Shown piece by piece: positions 35,400 to 46,341 of a stretch of 64,000 nucleotides of DNA. The DNA is from Harmothoe impar (lineage: Eukaryota; Annelida; Polychaeta; Phyllodocida; Polynoidae): assembly GCA_947462335.1 (NCBI GenBank), contig OX381710.1, positions 33,223,004-33,287,003 of the forward strand. The letters are read 5' to 3'. The position numbers were made by a program, and so were the translations under genes. Below the pieces are notes generated by a model. It did not search any database and was not told where the DNA came from. It saw only the letters and a list, made by a program, of their open reading frames with translations. Numbering within the stretch: the stretch's first letter is position 1; each line of letters starts with the position of its first letter.

Positions 35400-37660
35400 C
35401 CATCAACTAACTAGTAAGTGGTTGATTGGGCACTAATGAAGCCGGCCTGTTAATTGTCAAAATACAATGCAGTCTCTATATAACTCTCGACTTTGGATGG
35501 TTAGTGCATCTACTGTGCACAATATACAAGTAGCATAGTCCTAACCACAGCAGCCCTATTTCTACTTGCAAGCCAAAACCTTATTTATAGAATATTGATT
35601 GAAATCATTGCAAAGCCCAATGCAAAACTGGAAAATGGGATTGGTGCTGCTTAGTGTAAGGATGGCTCCTAAAGCTTAGGCTCAGGATGACTCCCTTTCA
35701 GGCCCAACCTATAGTAATTATTTATTTCAAAGGATGGTTCCTCCTCTCCCAAGAGCACTCTGTCTGCCTGTGCATGTTCCCTGCAGGATTAGGGTTTTGG
35801 TTCAGGGTAGGCCGTACAAGGCCCTTGCTCCGATCAGTTGAGGTTCAATCTGGTTCCCCTGATGACCCTGTCTTGTATTCACGGACCCTATCTAAGCCCT
35901 GATTAATGTGACAATGATAAATCAATCTGTCCCAGCATGTAATTATTGGAGGGATTAGTTCTTGAGCCTTTGGATGACCTACTCTCTGGATCATGCACAC
36001 ACATTTGCCATGGCCCACTGGAATTATTATAGAAAATCTATTCCCCCACTTACATGGAGATTCAAATCTCTATTCCACTTGGCTAGCATAGTCACACAGA
36101 AAAATGGCGGCGATAAATGGGTATTTATGCATGTGCATAGGTGAAAGTCTGGCGCACTGTGTGAGGATGTGTGAGTTGTGAGGGGACGGCCATGAGGATG
36201 TGCCAGGGTAATATGTGTACCTTCTACCACTGGTCCTGGTCACCCCACCCCAATAACCTTGTTGAACTACCCAATGTTTAGCTTAACAACTTAAAGAAAT
36301 GTTAGCACACCAAGATAAGAACGATTGGCATTTTAAACACATCGAGCCATGCTTATTACTTATGGAAAACACCTGACTTTCTAGTGTATCTAGTATCTCC
36401 AAAACTGTTACACATGCGGGCATAGCCGAGGCCTGTGAGCCTGTATTCCCATGCCAAGGACCCCATGTATCAAGGCGCAGGAAACCAACACAGTGACTGC
36501 TTACTTATTGCTGGCAGTTGTCCTTGTGCTATAGAAGTAGATTGGGACAAATCTGGTTCCTTGATATTCACGGCAATACTGTTTCTGTTCAGACATAGAG
36601 CTCCCCCAAAACTCAACCCAACTTGCCACATTACGGTCAATTAGTGGGGATTGGTTGACAGGTAATATACATATTGTAGTATAGGTTTACTACACAATTA
36701 AACTGCTGATAGATTATTAGCCCCATTACTGATTACATTATAAACACATAAATAATTTAGCTGTAACTGCATTAGTTATGAGTATGCATATATCATGTGT
36801 TCAACTTCCATTTATAAATAGTGTCAGCATAATATTAACTTATCTCTACGTTTTCTCCAATATCTTAGGAAGGATGTATAGTGTATAGTCTTTTGCTGTG
36901 CCTTGCATTGGAATGAGGCACTGGAGAATGCATGGGCAATCAGTCAGCTCGCATCAATTATGAGTCCCTGATATCTTTACTGCGCTGGCTGGAGCTAATA
37001 GACTTTGGGTACCCCTGAGAACTTCCACTGTCTGACCATAAGAATCCACCCAGTACAACTTCATGTGCAAGTTATAGTATCAGGAAAGTTAGCTCCAGCG
37101 TCTTCTTTTAATCAAACCAAGTAACAATTCCAGATTTCCCGCGGAGAATAAATGATGATAGAATAGTCCCTGTGTATCTACTCTTTATATTGAAAGGATC
37201 ATGTTAATGACCATGAAGGAAAATCTGAAAGATATTCCACTGAATGTTACCACTACCAGTGCACATGTATCCTTTTCCCCTACATCCATTTTAATTGAGA
37301 TATACTATTTTATATACTTTGTTTGTTCAACTAATGTGATAATGTTCTAGGAGAGGATAGCTACATATATAAAAAAATAATTCTTTGTGAGTATTATTAC
37401 TACTTTTAGTTGAGAGAAAGTAGACATGAGCATGGCAGGGAATGGGGTTTGGACAAATGGAAGGGGAGCAGTGGGGACAAAGGTAGGGAAGAAGGACGGA
37501 AGCAAAGCAGTGAATAAGCAAGGAAGAGAGTGGTTGGAATGGAGGAGGGTAGTAAAAAGTATAAAGAATGCCGGCAGGGATGTGCAAGAGGGGCAATAAA
37601 GCATCGACACGTGGAAGTAGTAAATCCACAGGGTGTCTGCCATCATTCATATTTTACAGC
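35400..37660. other. Intergenic DNA between TRIM-family LTR and Gypsy element
   Basis: No gene is recognised. GGCACTGGAGAATGCATG near 36915 is repeated near 42283. The open frames at 37327-37650 are low-complexity Leu/Pro/Ser sequence and look accidental. Confidence 0.45.
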
Positions 37661-37672
37661 TGGGAATAAAAA

Positions 37673-38608
37673 TTAGAAATCTATCAATTTAGCTGTAACT
37701 GCCTCTTCCTCTCTCCTAAGCCCCTTGCTTCGGACCAGCACGTCACACGTCTGTCCGGGAGGAATCTTTACAGTTTGGACCACCGTTGCCACTGTCGACA
37801 CTTGTCGGAGCACACATTGCTCTACCGCACGGTACGGGTGCTCTATCAGGAGTACCCCTGTACCCGGATTCAGGACCGCGTCATACAACGCCGAAAAATC
37901 CAATCCGAGTATACCGTCGTCTGCAATATCCGCAATGGTGGGAGAAGCCACATACTCCTTCCCTCCAATTCGGAGCGGTATGAACGCGCGCCCATACGTC
38001 TGCATACTTGACCCATCGGCCGAACAGGCGTTTACCCTCGTTTTGAAGTTATCACGACTATCCGGCATAAGAGCATAGAAGTTAGAGGAGATAAAGGAGT
38101 GGCTAGCTCCCGTATCTACTAAAAATTCGCCCGCTCTACCGGCCACAGTAACAGACACATACCACCGCCTCCCCCCCAGCGCAGACGGGTTTACAGTAAA
38201 GCGTTTAAAATCCTTCGGAGCAGCCAAATCAAGGCCATGTTTCTTCAAATGGTCGAAACATGGATGATCCGGGGAAAGCTGGGTACTCCCTACCCACACG
38301 GTGTCTGTGACAGCCGCAACTTCCTCGTTCCTATCCGTAATGGGCCTCCCTGCCTCATTGCCGGGCAATTGTTGGACTGGAATGTTAACCAGGCCGGCAT
38401 CCGAGCCCCTCAAGCTCGAAGCCACCCCTGATTCCCTTCCTGCCTTCGGAATTTCACTAGGCTCTACCTCTCTGGTATGTTGGCGTACATCATATACAGG
38501 GGTCGTCCGCTCGCCTTCTCGGACCACCCCCTCTAGTTTCCCTCCTTTCCGGGAACTTTCGGAGTCGGAGCCGTACACTCCGCAGCAAAGTGACCGATCT
38601 CCAGGCAC
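37673..38608 (-). CDS. Gypsy element protease region (frame -1 to gag)
   Basis: This open frame overlaps the 3' end of ORF2 by about 75 nt and lies in the -1 frame. It contains an aspartic protease: VDTGASHSF (catalytic DTGA), the flap region, and GILGLDFSAL as the hydrophobic-hydrophobic-Gly motif. The upstream 140 residues are a linker. It would be expressed as a frameshift extension of Gag, not from its own start, so the true beginning is about 38541. The frame stops at 37673 without entering reverse transcriptase. This marks the truncation. Confidence 0.82.
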   Translation of the reverse strand: MPGDRSLCCGVYGSDSESSRKGGKLEGVVREGERTTPVYDVRQHTREVEPSEIPKAGRESGVASSLRGSDAGLVNIPVQQLPGNEAGRPITDRNEEVAAVTDTVWVGSTQLSPDHPCFDHLKKHGLDLAAPKDFKRFTVNPSALGGRRWYVSVTVAGRAGEFLVDTGASHSFISSNFYALMPDSRDNFKTRVNACSADGSSMQTYGRAFIPLRIGGKEYVASPTIADIADDGILGLDFSALYDAVLNPGTGVLLIEHPYRAVEQCVLRQVSTVATVVQTVKIPPGQTCDVLVRSKGLRREEEAVTAKLIDF

Positions 38609-39999
38609 CTATAGCACTTGGCGGTCCGCCGATTGATCTTCCTCCGGTTAGGCTGTGTAGCCCCCTGAATGGAAGTCGTCATCTTCTCAAACAGCGATGT
38701 GAAAAACGCTGCGTCCATTATCGGAGCTTTTGGGTCCGATGATTCCTTCTTCGGAGGAGGGTTTCCACCCCCTTCCGGCTTCCTATTTTTCCACGGCGTT
38801 TTAGAGGAATTCCCATTCCTCTTAAACTGAGCTGCAGAAGCTATCGCTCCCTCTTCCTCACTGCCCGAACCATCAGACTGCTCCGGAGAACACTCTATAA
38901 TGGCCGAGGCCCGGGTGGGCACCCGGTCCCCTAACAGTGACTTCTTGAGAGCATGTATGTCGATGGCCTTAAAAAGGTCATCTAATGACGTATCTGCTCT
39001 CCAGGTATCATACACCACATGTTGTATTTCTGGGTCCCTCAGTCCAGCAACAAACTGAGAGAACAATTCCTTAGAGAATAAGGCATCATGGATTCCTGAA
39101 GCTGGATGTACCTTCTTCAGGAGTCTCATCTGTGCAAGTCCGAAAACCCTCGGGGCCTCGTTCTTGCCTTGCACTCGCTTCTTAAAAGCGACCATCGGGT
39201 CAATCCGAGCGGAGTCTCCGTATAGGATAGTTCCGATCTCTACCAGTTGTTTGAAAGTGCCGCGGGGTCCGCATTCATCTTTCCACTGCTCCACGGCCAT
39301 CAGGCCATCCCCCAAGCGCAATCCCTTACAGACGTACGGAATTGCATCATGTTGATCCCACCCACTGAGGTTGATGTCCTCAACGGTGGCTCCCAACCAA
39401 TCTTCCCAAGAGTTTTTCTGCCAGTAGGGAAAAGGCTCGCTAGCAATGCGTCTAGCAGCGTTGGCTGACCCCCTAATTTTAGAGGTTATCGCCAGGCATT
39501 TAGAAATGGAAGCCGAGGCGTCCTTTTCTGTACCCACGTTGTGCAATCCGATCCCAGCTATTGCTGGGTTTGTATCGTACAACTCTTGCAATTCTGTACT
39601 CAGAATTGTTCTCCTTGGAGCCCTCCTCGGACTCTTTGCGCCCGGAGTCGTCCCCGGAGTAGCGCCTCTGGTAGGCAAGTTATTCTGTCTCTCCAGATAG
39701 GTCTGGTAGGTACCATACGACACCAAATCCTTAGTGGGGTCCACACCTTGACTGAACCACCAATTTTTCTCCTGGTCAGTCATATACTGACACTGCTGGG
39801 CCAGAGCAAGCAATCGCTGATGCGCCGCTTTCTCTTTTTCCAGTTCCTTGGCCTGTCTCTCAGCCTCCTCCTCTTGCTGTGCCTCCGCCAATTTAGCTTT
39901 CGCAGCTTCACCGGCCGCTCGGAGCCCTTCTTGTCGGGCTCTCAAAACCGCCGCCTCCTGCTCTGCTAATTCCTCAGCGAGGGCTGCATTTTCCTTCAT
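38533..39999 (-). CDS. Gypsy element ORF2: Gag capsid and zinc-knuckle protein
   Basis: A 488-residue frame. Residues 1-75 are an Ala/Glu/Lys/Gln coiled coil. About 190-350 resembles a retrotransposon capsid (SWEDWLGATVEDI, FVAGLRDPEIQ). A Ser/Gly/acidic linker follows, then one CCHC knuckle near the C-terminus, CYRCLEIGHFAAEC (CX2CX4HX4C). Gag assembles the particle and binds element RNA. The frame is intact and ends at TAG 38533-38535, immediately after a slippery heptamer, and overlaps the protease frame. Confidence 0.85.
   Translation of the reverse strand: MKENAALAEELAEQEAAVLRARQEGLRAAGEAAKAKLAEAQQEEEAERQAKELEKEKAAHQRLLALAQQCQYMTDQEKNWWFSQGVDPTKDLVSYGTYQTYLERQNNLPTRGATPGTTPGAKSPRRAPRRTILSTELQELYDTNPAIAGIGLHNVGTEKDASASISKCLAITSKIRGSANAARRIASEPFPYWQKNSWEDWLGATVEDINLSGWDQHDAIPYVCKGLRLGDGLMAVEQWKDECGPRGTFKQLVEIGTILYGDSARIDPMVAFKKRVQGKNEAPRVFGLAQMRLLKKVHPASGIHDALFSKELFSQFVAGLRDPEIQHVVYDTWRADTSLDDLFKAIDIHALKKSLLGDRVPTRASAIIECSPEQSDGSGSEEEGAIASAAQFKRNGNSSKTPWKNRKPEGGGNPPPKKESSDPKAPIMDAAFFTSLFEKMTTSIQGATQPNRRKINRRTAKCYRCLEIGHFAAECTAPTPKVPGKEGN
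38536..38542 (-). promoter_or_regulatory. Probable -1 ribosomal frameshift site (GGGAAAC)
   Basis: In the Gag reading frame the codons are GAG GGA AAC followed directly by the TAG stop. G GGA AAC is a canonical X XXY YYZ slippery heptamer, and a one-base backward shift enters the protease frame. No downstream structure was computed. Confidence 0.72.
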
Positions 40000-41084
40000 G
40001 CGTTCTTGTTGCTGCTCAAGTTTTTCTGTTCATTGAACAGTATGTTTGCTTGGCATTCTCGCCATTGCGACAAACTCGAGGGAGTTAAGTCGGTCTTGGC
40101 CGCCTTATCTTGTTCGGATGCTTTCTTCAAGCGTTCCGAATCCAGTTGCTGCTCATCCAGTTTCAACTGAGAACGTGGACTCCGCACCAACTCCGATAAT
40201 GACCTTCCCCTGCCCGCCGTGTTTACACATGTCGGAGCCGAAAAGACCTGCTTCGGAATTGGACGGATACCACTGATACCCACCCTAGGTGAGTAATCAC
40301 TCGCCCTACCTCTACCCCTTGCCCGGCCAACCTTTAGTGGTCGTCCTGGCGTTGAAGTAGACAAGGCACCTTCTACAGTCATCCCACGTCCCATAGGAAG
40401 ATTTGGGGTGTCTGTAAAACTCCGATAATGAGGACCTTTCGGACTGTCATTATCAGCGGAAGCGTACGAGGTACTGCTATCCTGTATACTCTCCCTAGTC
40501 TCTGACAAAAACTGCTCCAAAGAACTTCTTTTTGCCTTCAGAATGTCACATTCTGACAGTAGACTTCGGCGAGCCTCCCGTAAGTCTTCAGTGTCCCGAA
40601 CAAGTTCTGATCGGGTCTCCTCTGCTTCATGGATGACGGCATCTCGGGCCGCACAAATCTGATTCAGCTCAGTGTTTGCCTGAACAAAGTCGGAACGGAG
40701 TCCCTGTAGATCAGCCTGTTTCTGATCGAACTCCACTCGAACCCTGCTAAGGGATTGCACCAGCTTCTCGTTCTCCTCCAATAAAGTTGAAAGCCTTGCG
40801 TCTTTCTCCTTGATTTTGGAAGCTCTATGTGTGACTGCACCTTCCAATGCAATCAGACTGCTTTTCCATTCATTCGACTGTTTTTGAATGGTCAACAACT
40901 CCATTTGGGCCATTTGCACACGCTCCTGTATTCTGGCCTCTCTCATGTCGTCGAAACGACGTTCCTCCAAGATGGTAGCCCTCCGTGGATTCGGAGCGGC
41001 TGATCTTGACCCGCCAACGTTGAACATTGACAGGCTCATTTCATCTAATGAGCAATTCATTATTTCGGGACCTTTGTATCCCAA
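39996..41084 (-). CDS. Gypsy element ORF1: coiled-coil N-terminal gag-like protein
   Basis: A 362-residue open frame begins just inside the LTR leader. About residues 50-200 are strongly heptad-like and rich in Glu, Arg, Leu and Gln, predicting a long coiled coil. Residues 200-330 are Ser/Pro/Arg/Gly-rich and basic (GRARGRGRASDYS). No conserved capsid or zinc motif is present. Its end overlaps the next ORF in an ATGA arrangement (stop TGA overlapping ATG). It may be the N-terminal part of a longer Gag if frameshifting joins the two frames, or a separate protein made by reinitiation. No stop codons interrupt it. Confidence 0.65.
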   Translation of the reverse strand: MGYKGPEIMNCSLDEMSLSMFNVGGSRSAAPNPRRATILEERRFDDMREARIQERVQMAQMELLTIQKQSNEWKSSLIALEGAVTHRASKIKEKDARLSTLLEENEKLVQSLSRVRVEFDQKQADLQGLRSDFVQANTELNQICAARDAVIHEAEETRSELVRDTEDLREARRSLLSECDILKAKRSSLEQFLSETRESIQDSSTSYASADNDSPKGPHYRSFTDTPNLPMGRGMTVEGALSTSTPGRPLKVGRARGRGRASDYSPRVGISGIRPIPKQVFSAPTCVNTAGRGRSLSELVRSPRSQLKLDEQQLDSERLKKASEQDKAAKTDLTPSSLSQWRECQANILFNEQKNLSSNKNA

Positions 41085-41255
41085 AAATGCGCTTGTTCTG
41101 GATGGAACATTCGCACTCCTGCGGGTATCTGCCTCCTTGACGGCATCTAACCCCTCCGGTGATAAGGCTGGCGCCTCATCGGGAGACCTCGCTGCTCCGT
41201 CCAGAGCAGGAGGTCTGCGCTACTGCACAGGCTAACCTGCGTTTCACTCAGAACT

Positions 41256-41268
41256 GGTCACGGCACCA
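41256..41268 (-). other. Primer-binding site, tRNA-His type
   Basis: TGGTGCCGTGAC, one base after the LTR end, is complementary to the 3' end of animal tRNA-His (UCACGGC plus ACCA), as remembered from vertebrate tRNA-His sequences. Confidence 0.7.
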
Positions 41269-41269
41269 G

Positions 41270-41708
41270 TGTAATAAACGATACTTTGTCTCTTTATGAT
41301 ATTGGTAGAGTATCAATTAAAGAACAAAGTCGACACAGTTCGGATCAAGTGTTACAGGTTGCAAATCGGGTTTATTCAGAAAACCTAGACAAGCAGTATC
41401 TATGTGTGCGAACTCCCTATAGAGTTCGGAACGGGTCAGTAGGCTAATCAGCCGTAATGATCACGGGGTCTCCTTACCAGCGTGGCTCAGAGTAACCGAC
41501 GAGTACCGTCAGATGCTGGGTATATATAGGCAGCCAGCCTGCGCGCGCACACGCAGACCGGAAGCCTATAGCGACCTCTGTCCATACCCCAAGCCCGGGG
41601 TAGGTGCTGCCACCTACCGTCGGACTGAAGGGTTCGGACTGAGCTCGCAACACAACATCCAACAGCACTCGTCATATAACATACCCGTATAACCCTAGCC
41701 CCTACACA
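41270..41708 (-). mobile_element. 5' LTR of the Gypsy element
   Basis: It begins TGTGTAGGGG and ends TTACA on the minus strand. A TATA-like run (CTATATATACC) lies at about 41518-41528, and a polyadenylation signal AATAAA at 41371-41376. It is homologous to the solo LTR at 15800-16244. Confidence 0.8.
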
Positions 41709-42365
41709 CTCCTGTCGAAGAGGACATAATGTCAGGTCGTCCTTAAAGATGAAACTTCTAAGTGCTTAATGAAGATTAACGACAGGCACGAGCTTGTCGG
41801 CATTAGCAATTGCGCGCATCTGGCTGACACAGACAAATCCCTGGTGATTACCACGGGTACCGGTTGTCTCATCCCAAATCAATCTGATTCAGGACTACTG
41901 TTGGTAACGACTCAAACTACTAGATGGATATGGTAGCACAAGCTGCTGAATGGGTTCTTCAGTTAGGTTACAACTGCCTCACACATGTGTACAACAGCAG
42001 CAACAGTCCATATCTCTGGGGGAGTTAACTCATAATCATTTCATGTTGACTACAGCAGCTCCATTGTTTTAACCAGATAACACCGTTATAACGTCCCCCG
42101 TATCTCACGGCCTATGAGCACATTAAATCACAGCACATTAAATTAAACAGCATATAATTTATTCGTTTCAACCTCAAATTGTTCTTCTGATTGATATTCT
42201 TCATATTTACATGAAATAAATACAAAGAAGCAGCTTGTGATATATAATTATGATGATCTGCCTGTGGGTAACGTTAGGCACTGGAGAATGCATGTGCAAT
42301 CAGTCAGCTCATGCTGTATAATAAGAGCTGTAACGGTCAGGCTACCTCATACATAAGGATCCTCC

Positions 42366-42477
42366 ATCCCAGTGGGCACAAAATCCAGTCCAACGTTGAA
42401 TCAACATTGCATCAACATTGAATCAACATTGACAACCTTTTAACAATGTTGATTCAATGTTCTGTGCCCACTGGGAT
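42366..42477. mobile_element. 112-bp MITE, TIR ATCCCAGTGGGCACA
   Basis: Perfect 15-bp ends ATCCCAGTGGGCACA and TGTGCCCACTGGGAT surround an inner palindrome of ATTGAATCAACATTG units. This TIR type is widespread in animal genomes. Confidence 0.85.
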
Positions 42478-42940
42478 GTGCGCTGTTGTGTGGTGAGATG
42501 CATTGTGGCCATGGAAGTATGGTCAATACTCTACAAGCACAGTCTGGCAACTCAGCATTTCATGGAGGAGTGTATAACACTTGTCAGTTGAACCCACAGG
42601 GTGGCGGTTCTGCATCTTACAGACAGCTTGGGCACCTTTAAAAGGACGTGTTTCCCTAACCCATTTCTTATTCTAATGACATAAAATTACCATCAAGCCT
42701 GAAAAAGGCCACCTTGGTCACCAGCGGCAGTGCCATCCAGCTAAATCTGGTTAAAGTTGCCCACAGCCACGAGGGGCTCCTGAGGGAATCAGCAGACAGG
42801 CCGAGGACATTTCTATTGGATCGTTGGGCGCGCCTGAGCAGTTGACTGAAAATCAATGGTAATGGGATCGCATATATACGGAACACTCTGCACAGACTGC
42901 CAAGGAGGTGGCTCGGAAGGGAAACCCCTTTTTTGGGCAG

Positions 42941-45900
42941 GGCAGGGGTGGTGTGAGAAAGTGATTGGGTGGAGTAAGGGGTACATATAAAATGAGGGTC
43001 ATCCATATCCATATCCATATACTCTACCCACATGATATCACGGTGTTCTATGGTATGTTCATCCACATTTAACTTAAAGTTGTTATTCCGATTTTGGCCA
43101 AATTCTAAATACTACCTAAACATGTTTCAAAAAGGGTAATTGTATCTAACCTAAGGGATGAGAGACAGATAAATGTTTTTTTTCATGGACAGTACCATGT
43201 CAATAAACTGTCAGGATAGGGGTCCCATGACGCCCAGTCATGACATTATCCACTGCATTTTCAATCGGGGAGTAAAATCGTGGATGATTTTATTCCACCC
43301 ATCGACCATAATTGGCCATCATCATTCGTTCCCTATGTATGTGTAGGCCACAGCTTGTCCCTCTAGTACATGTACGTCAGTCTCCCTGATCTCCAAGCAA
43401 AGGCGCTGATCATTGAACTTCAAATGCAATACTAGCCATAATCAAATGCCCTTCGGTGCCACACCTACCTTGGTGCTGCAGTTAAACTTATACACCACGG
43501 TATGTTACAGATGATAGGGAGACTTGAGCTGTCACATTTAGCACGACATATGAGGGATTGCTACAGAAAAGTACTGTTATTGACAGGCAAGGGCCGAGGC
43601 TAGGTTATGACCAGCTGGCCATTGGCCACTGAGAGGTATGTGCCTGCCAGCGCTAGCTTAAAGCTGAACCCTGGAGGTACTTTATGATAGAAATACATAG
43701 CCCAAAAATTTACCTCTTCTTCTTGACCAAACATCCTGCGACCCAAACAGCTTGTTAGGAATTGAACCATACATACTTACAATTTCTAAAAAGATGTGGA
43801 TAAAATGAAATAAATATATTGGACAATTATTGCAGGTATGTGAAATGTACAATGCACTATGCAATAGATGGTGGTTCAGAAAAATAGCCTTGTAAGGCAA
43901 TATCTAACTATGTCTGAATTAAACATTATGAGATGATAACAGTCACTGGTATTCTAGTAAGATGCCATGAGCCCACGCCTGAAGGCGATGTCCTCACTTG
44001 TTAAATTTGCACTCACTCGACACTCCCCCCCTCAGATACTAATAGCATTGAATAAGGGGTTATGGCTGGATGTCCATGACAATTTAAGCAGCTTCCATCC
44101 ATTAGGTTTTAGACATGGACGAGCTGTTAGTGACCAGCCCCAACATGCGATGAGTGTTAGCTCCATTAGCTTTGCTACTTCCTAGGGACGTCAGTCCTGT
44201 GTGGTGAACATCTTTAAATCAAGTGAGTGCACAGCATTTAGTGAACACGATACTGCTTCTGATTTTAAAATGAGCTTCTTCTATCTAATTACTGACTTAG
44301 ACGTAAAAATACTAGTTATTGCTGCTGCTGCTTATAATGGTTTAATATACTGGGCGATCTATGCTGGAAGCTGCAAATTGTGGCGCGGCAGGGATAGTGG
44401 GGGGTAGGGCAGGGGTGGTGTGAGAAAGTGATTGGGTGGAGTAAGGGGCACATATTACATGAGGGTCATCCATATACATAGTACTTTATCCACATGATAT
44501 CACGGTGTTCTATGGTATGTTCATCCATATTTAGCTTAATGTTGTTATTCCGATTTGACCAAATTCTCAATACAAACTAAACATGTTTCAAAAAGGATAA
44601 TTGTATATAGCTAAAAGGATGAGAGACAGATACATGTTTTTCATAGTACCATGTCAGAAGAGGGGTCCCATGAAGCCAAGTCATGATCTTATACAGTGCA
44701 TTTTCAATTGGAAGAGTACAATCGTGGATGATTTTATTCCACCCATTGACCATAATTGGCTATTATCATTAGTTCCTTATGTATGTGTAGGCAACAATTT
44801 ATCCCTCTAGTGCCATAGTCCCCCTAATCTTCCTGTAAAGGTGCTGACCATTGAGCTCCAAATGCAATACTAGCCATACTAGCCATGACCAAAAGCCCTG
44901 TTAAGCCCTTATCCTACAAAATTGCCCTTATCCTACAAAATCATATAGGTTTGTAGTATAAGGGCTATCAGTCATGCCCTTATCCTACAAAATTTGCCCT
45001 TATCCTACAAAACACCTGTTATGCCCTTATCCTACAAAATTGCCCTTATCCTACAAAAATATATAGTTTTGTAGGATAAGGGCAATCAGTCAAGCCCTTA
45101 TCCTACAAAATTGCCCTTATCCTACAAAAATATATAGTTTTGTAGGATAAGGGCAATCAGTCAAGCCCTTATCCTACAAAATTGCCCTTATCCTACAAAA
45201 CCTATAAAGGGAGGATAAGGGCCTACTAAATGCACTGCACCCAGAAAAATCTTATTCTTATATAATTCACAAAGAAATCTAGTAGGATAAGGGCTTGAGT
45301 GATAGCCGTTATATTACAAAACCTACCTGATATCGGTTTTGTAGGATAAGGGCAATTTTGTAGGATAAGGGCCTGACTGATTGCCCTTATCCTACAAAAT
45401 ACCTAGGTTTTGTAGGATAAGGGCAACCTTTTTGTAGGATAAGGGCAAATTTTGTAGGATAAGGGCATGACTGATAGCCCTTATACTACAAACCTATATG
45501 ATTTTGTAGGATAAGGGCAATTTTGTAGGATAAGGGCATAACAAGCCCTCCTGTGCCAGTAGTAGCACCCCTTGGTGCTGCAGTTGCACGTATATACTCC
45601 TGTATGTTACAGATGTTAGGGGAGACTTGGGCTGTCACATTTAGCACGACATATGAGGGATTGCTACAGAAAAGTACTGTTATTGACAGGCAAGGGCCGA
45701 GGTTAGGTTATGCCCCACTGGCCAGAGGTATTTGCCTGCCAGCGATAGCTTAACACTTTGCCCTGGAGGTACCTTATGATAGAAATGCATAGCCCAAAAA
45801 TGTACCTCTACTGTTGACCAAACATCCTGCGACCCAAACAGCTTGTAAGGAAGTGAACCATACATACTTACAATTTAAAAAAAGCTAGATGGCGGTTCAG

Positions 45901-46341
45901 AAAACTAGCTTTGCAAGGCAATATCTAAATATATCTGAATTAAACATTATGAGATGATAACAGTCACTGGTATTCTGGTAAGATGCCATGAGCCCATGCC
46001 TGAAGGCGATGTCCTCACTTGTTAAATTTGCACTCACTTGACGCTCCTCCCATCAGACACTAATGGCGCGGAATAAGGGGTTATGGCTGGATGTCCATGA
46101 CAATTTAAGCAGCTTCCATCCATTAGGTTTTAGACATGGTAGTGACCAGCCCTAACATGTAATGAGTGTTAGCTCCATTAGCTTTGCTACTTCCTAGGGA
46201 CGTCAGTCCTGTGTGGTGAACATCTTTAAACCAAGTGAGTGCAAAGCTTTTAGTGATCACGATACTGCTTGTGATCTTAAAATGAGTTTCTTCACATGTC
46301 ACATATTCAATTCTCCATCTAATTACTGACTTAGACGTAAA
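42941..46341. repeat. Direct tandem duplication (units of 1.4 and 1.9 kb)
   Basis: 42941-44311 matches 44408-46341. Anchors include GGTGGTGTGAGAAAGTGATT (42947 and 44414), CCAAACATCCTGCGACCC (43727 and 45819) and ATTACTGACTTAGACGTAA (44290 and 46322). The second unit is longer because of the foldback element at 44900. No gene is recognised in either unit. Confidence 0.85.
44900..45542. mobile_element. Foldback element made of inverted TTTTGTAGGATAAGGGC units
   Basis: The 643-bp element contains about 20 exact copies of the 17-mer TTTTGTAGGATAAGGGC (11 in one orientation, 9 in the other) plus several variants. The ends are GTTAAGCCCTTATCC and GGATAAGGGCATAAC. A 7-bp duplication AAGCCCT flanks it (44893-44899 and 45543-45549). 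The paralogous tandem unit near 43450 has a single uninterrupted copy of the site. Confidence 0.88.

Larger units (their letters stand above)
37673..41708 (-). mobile_element. Gypsy-type LTR retrotransposon, 3'-truncated
   Basis: In minus-strand order it has an LTR (41270-41708), a tRNA-His-type primer-binding site, a coiled-coil ORF, a capsid/zinc-knuckle ORF and a protease ORF. Sequence matching the element stops right after the protease frame. No reverse transcriptase, RNase H, integrase or second LTR is present downstream. The local GC content is clearly higher than the flanks. It is incapable of autonomous movement as it stands. Confidence 0.88.

Noticed and set aside
37327..37650. Minus-strand frames next to the Gypsy protease
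   Set aside because: Leu/Pro/Ser/Phe-rich low-complexity sequence with no reverse transcriptase motif; not a continuation of pol.
42668..43066. Minus-strand frame of 132 residues
   Set aside because: No domain or splice context; about its first third overlaps the start of a tandem repeat unit whose second copy does not keep the frame.
44900..45542. CRISPR-like array of repeats
   Set aside because: The 17-mers alternate in orientation, lack regular unique spacers and are bounded by a target duplication in a eukaryotic genome.
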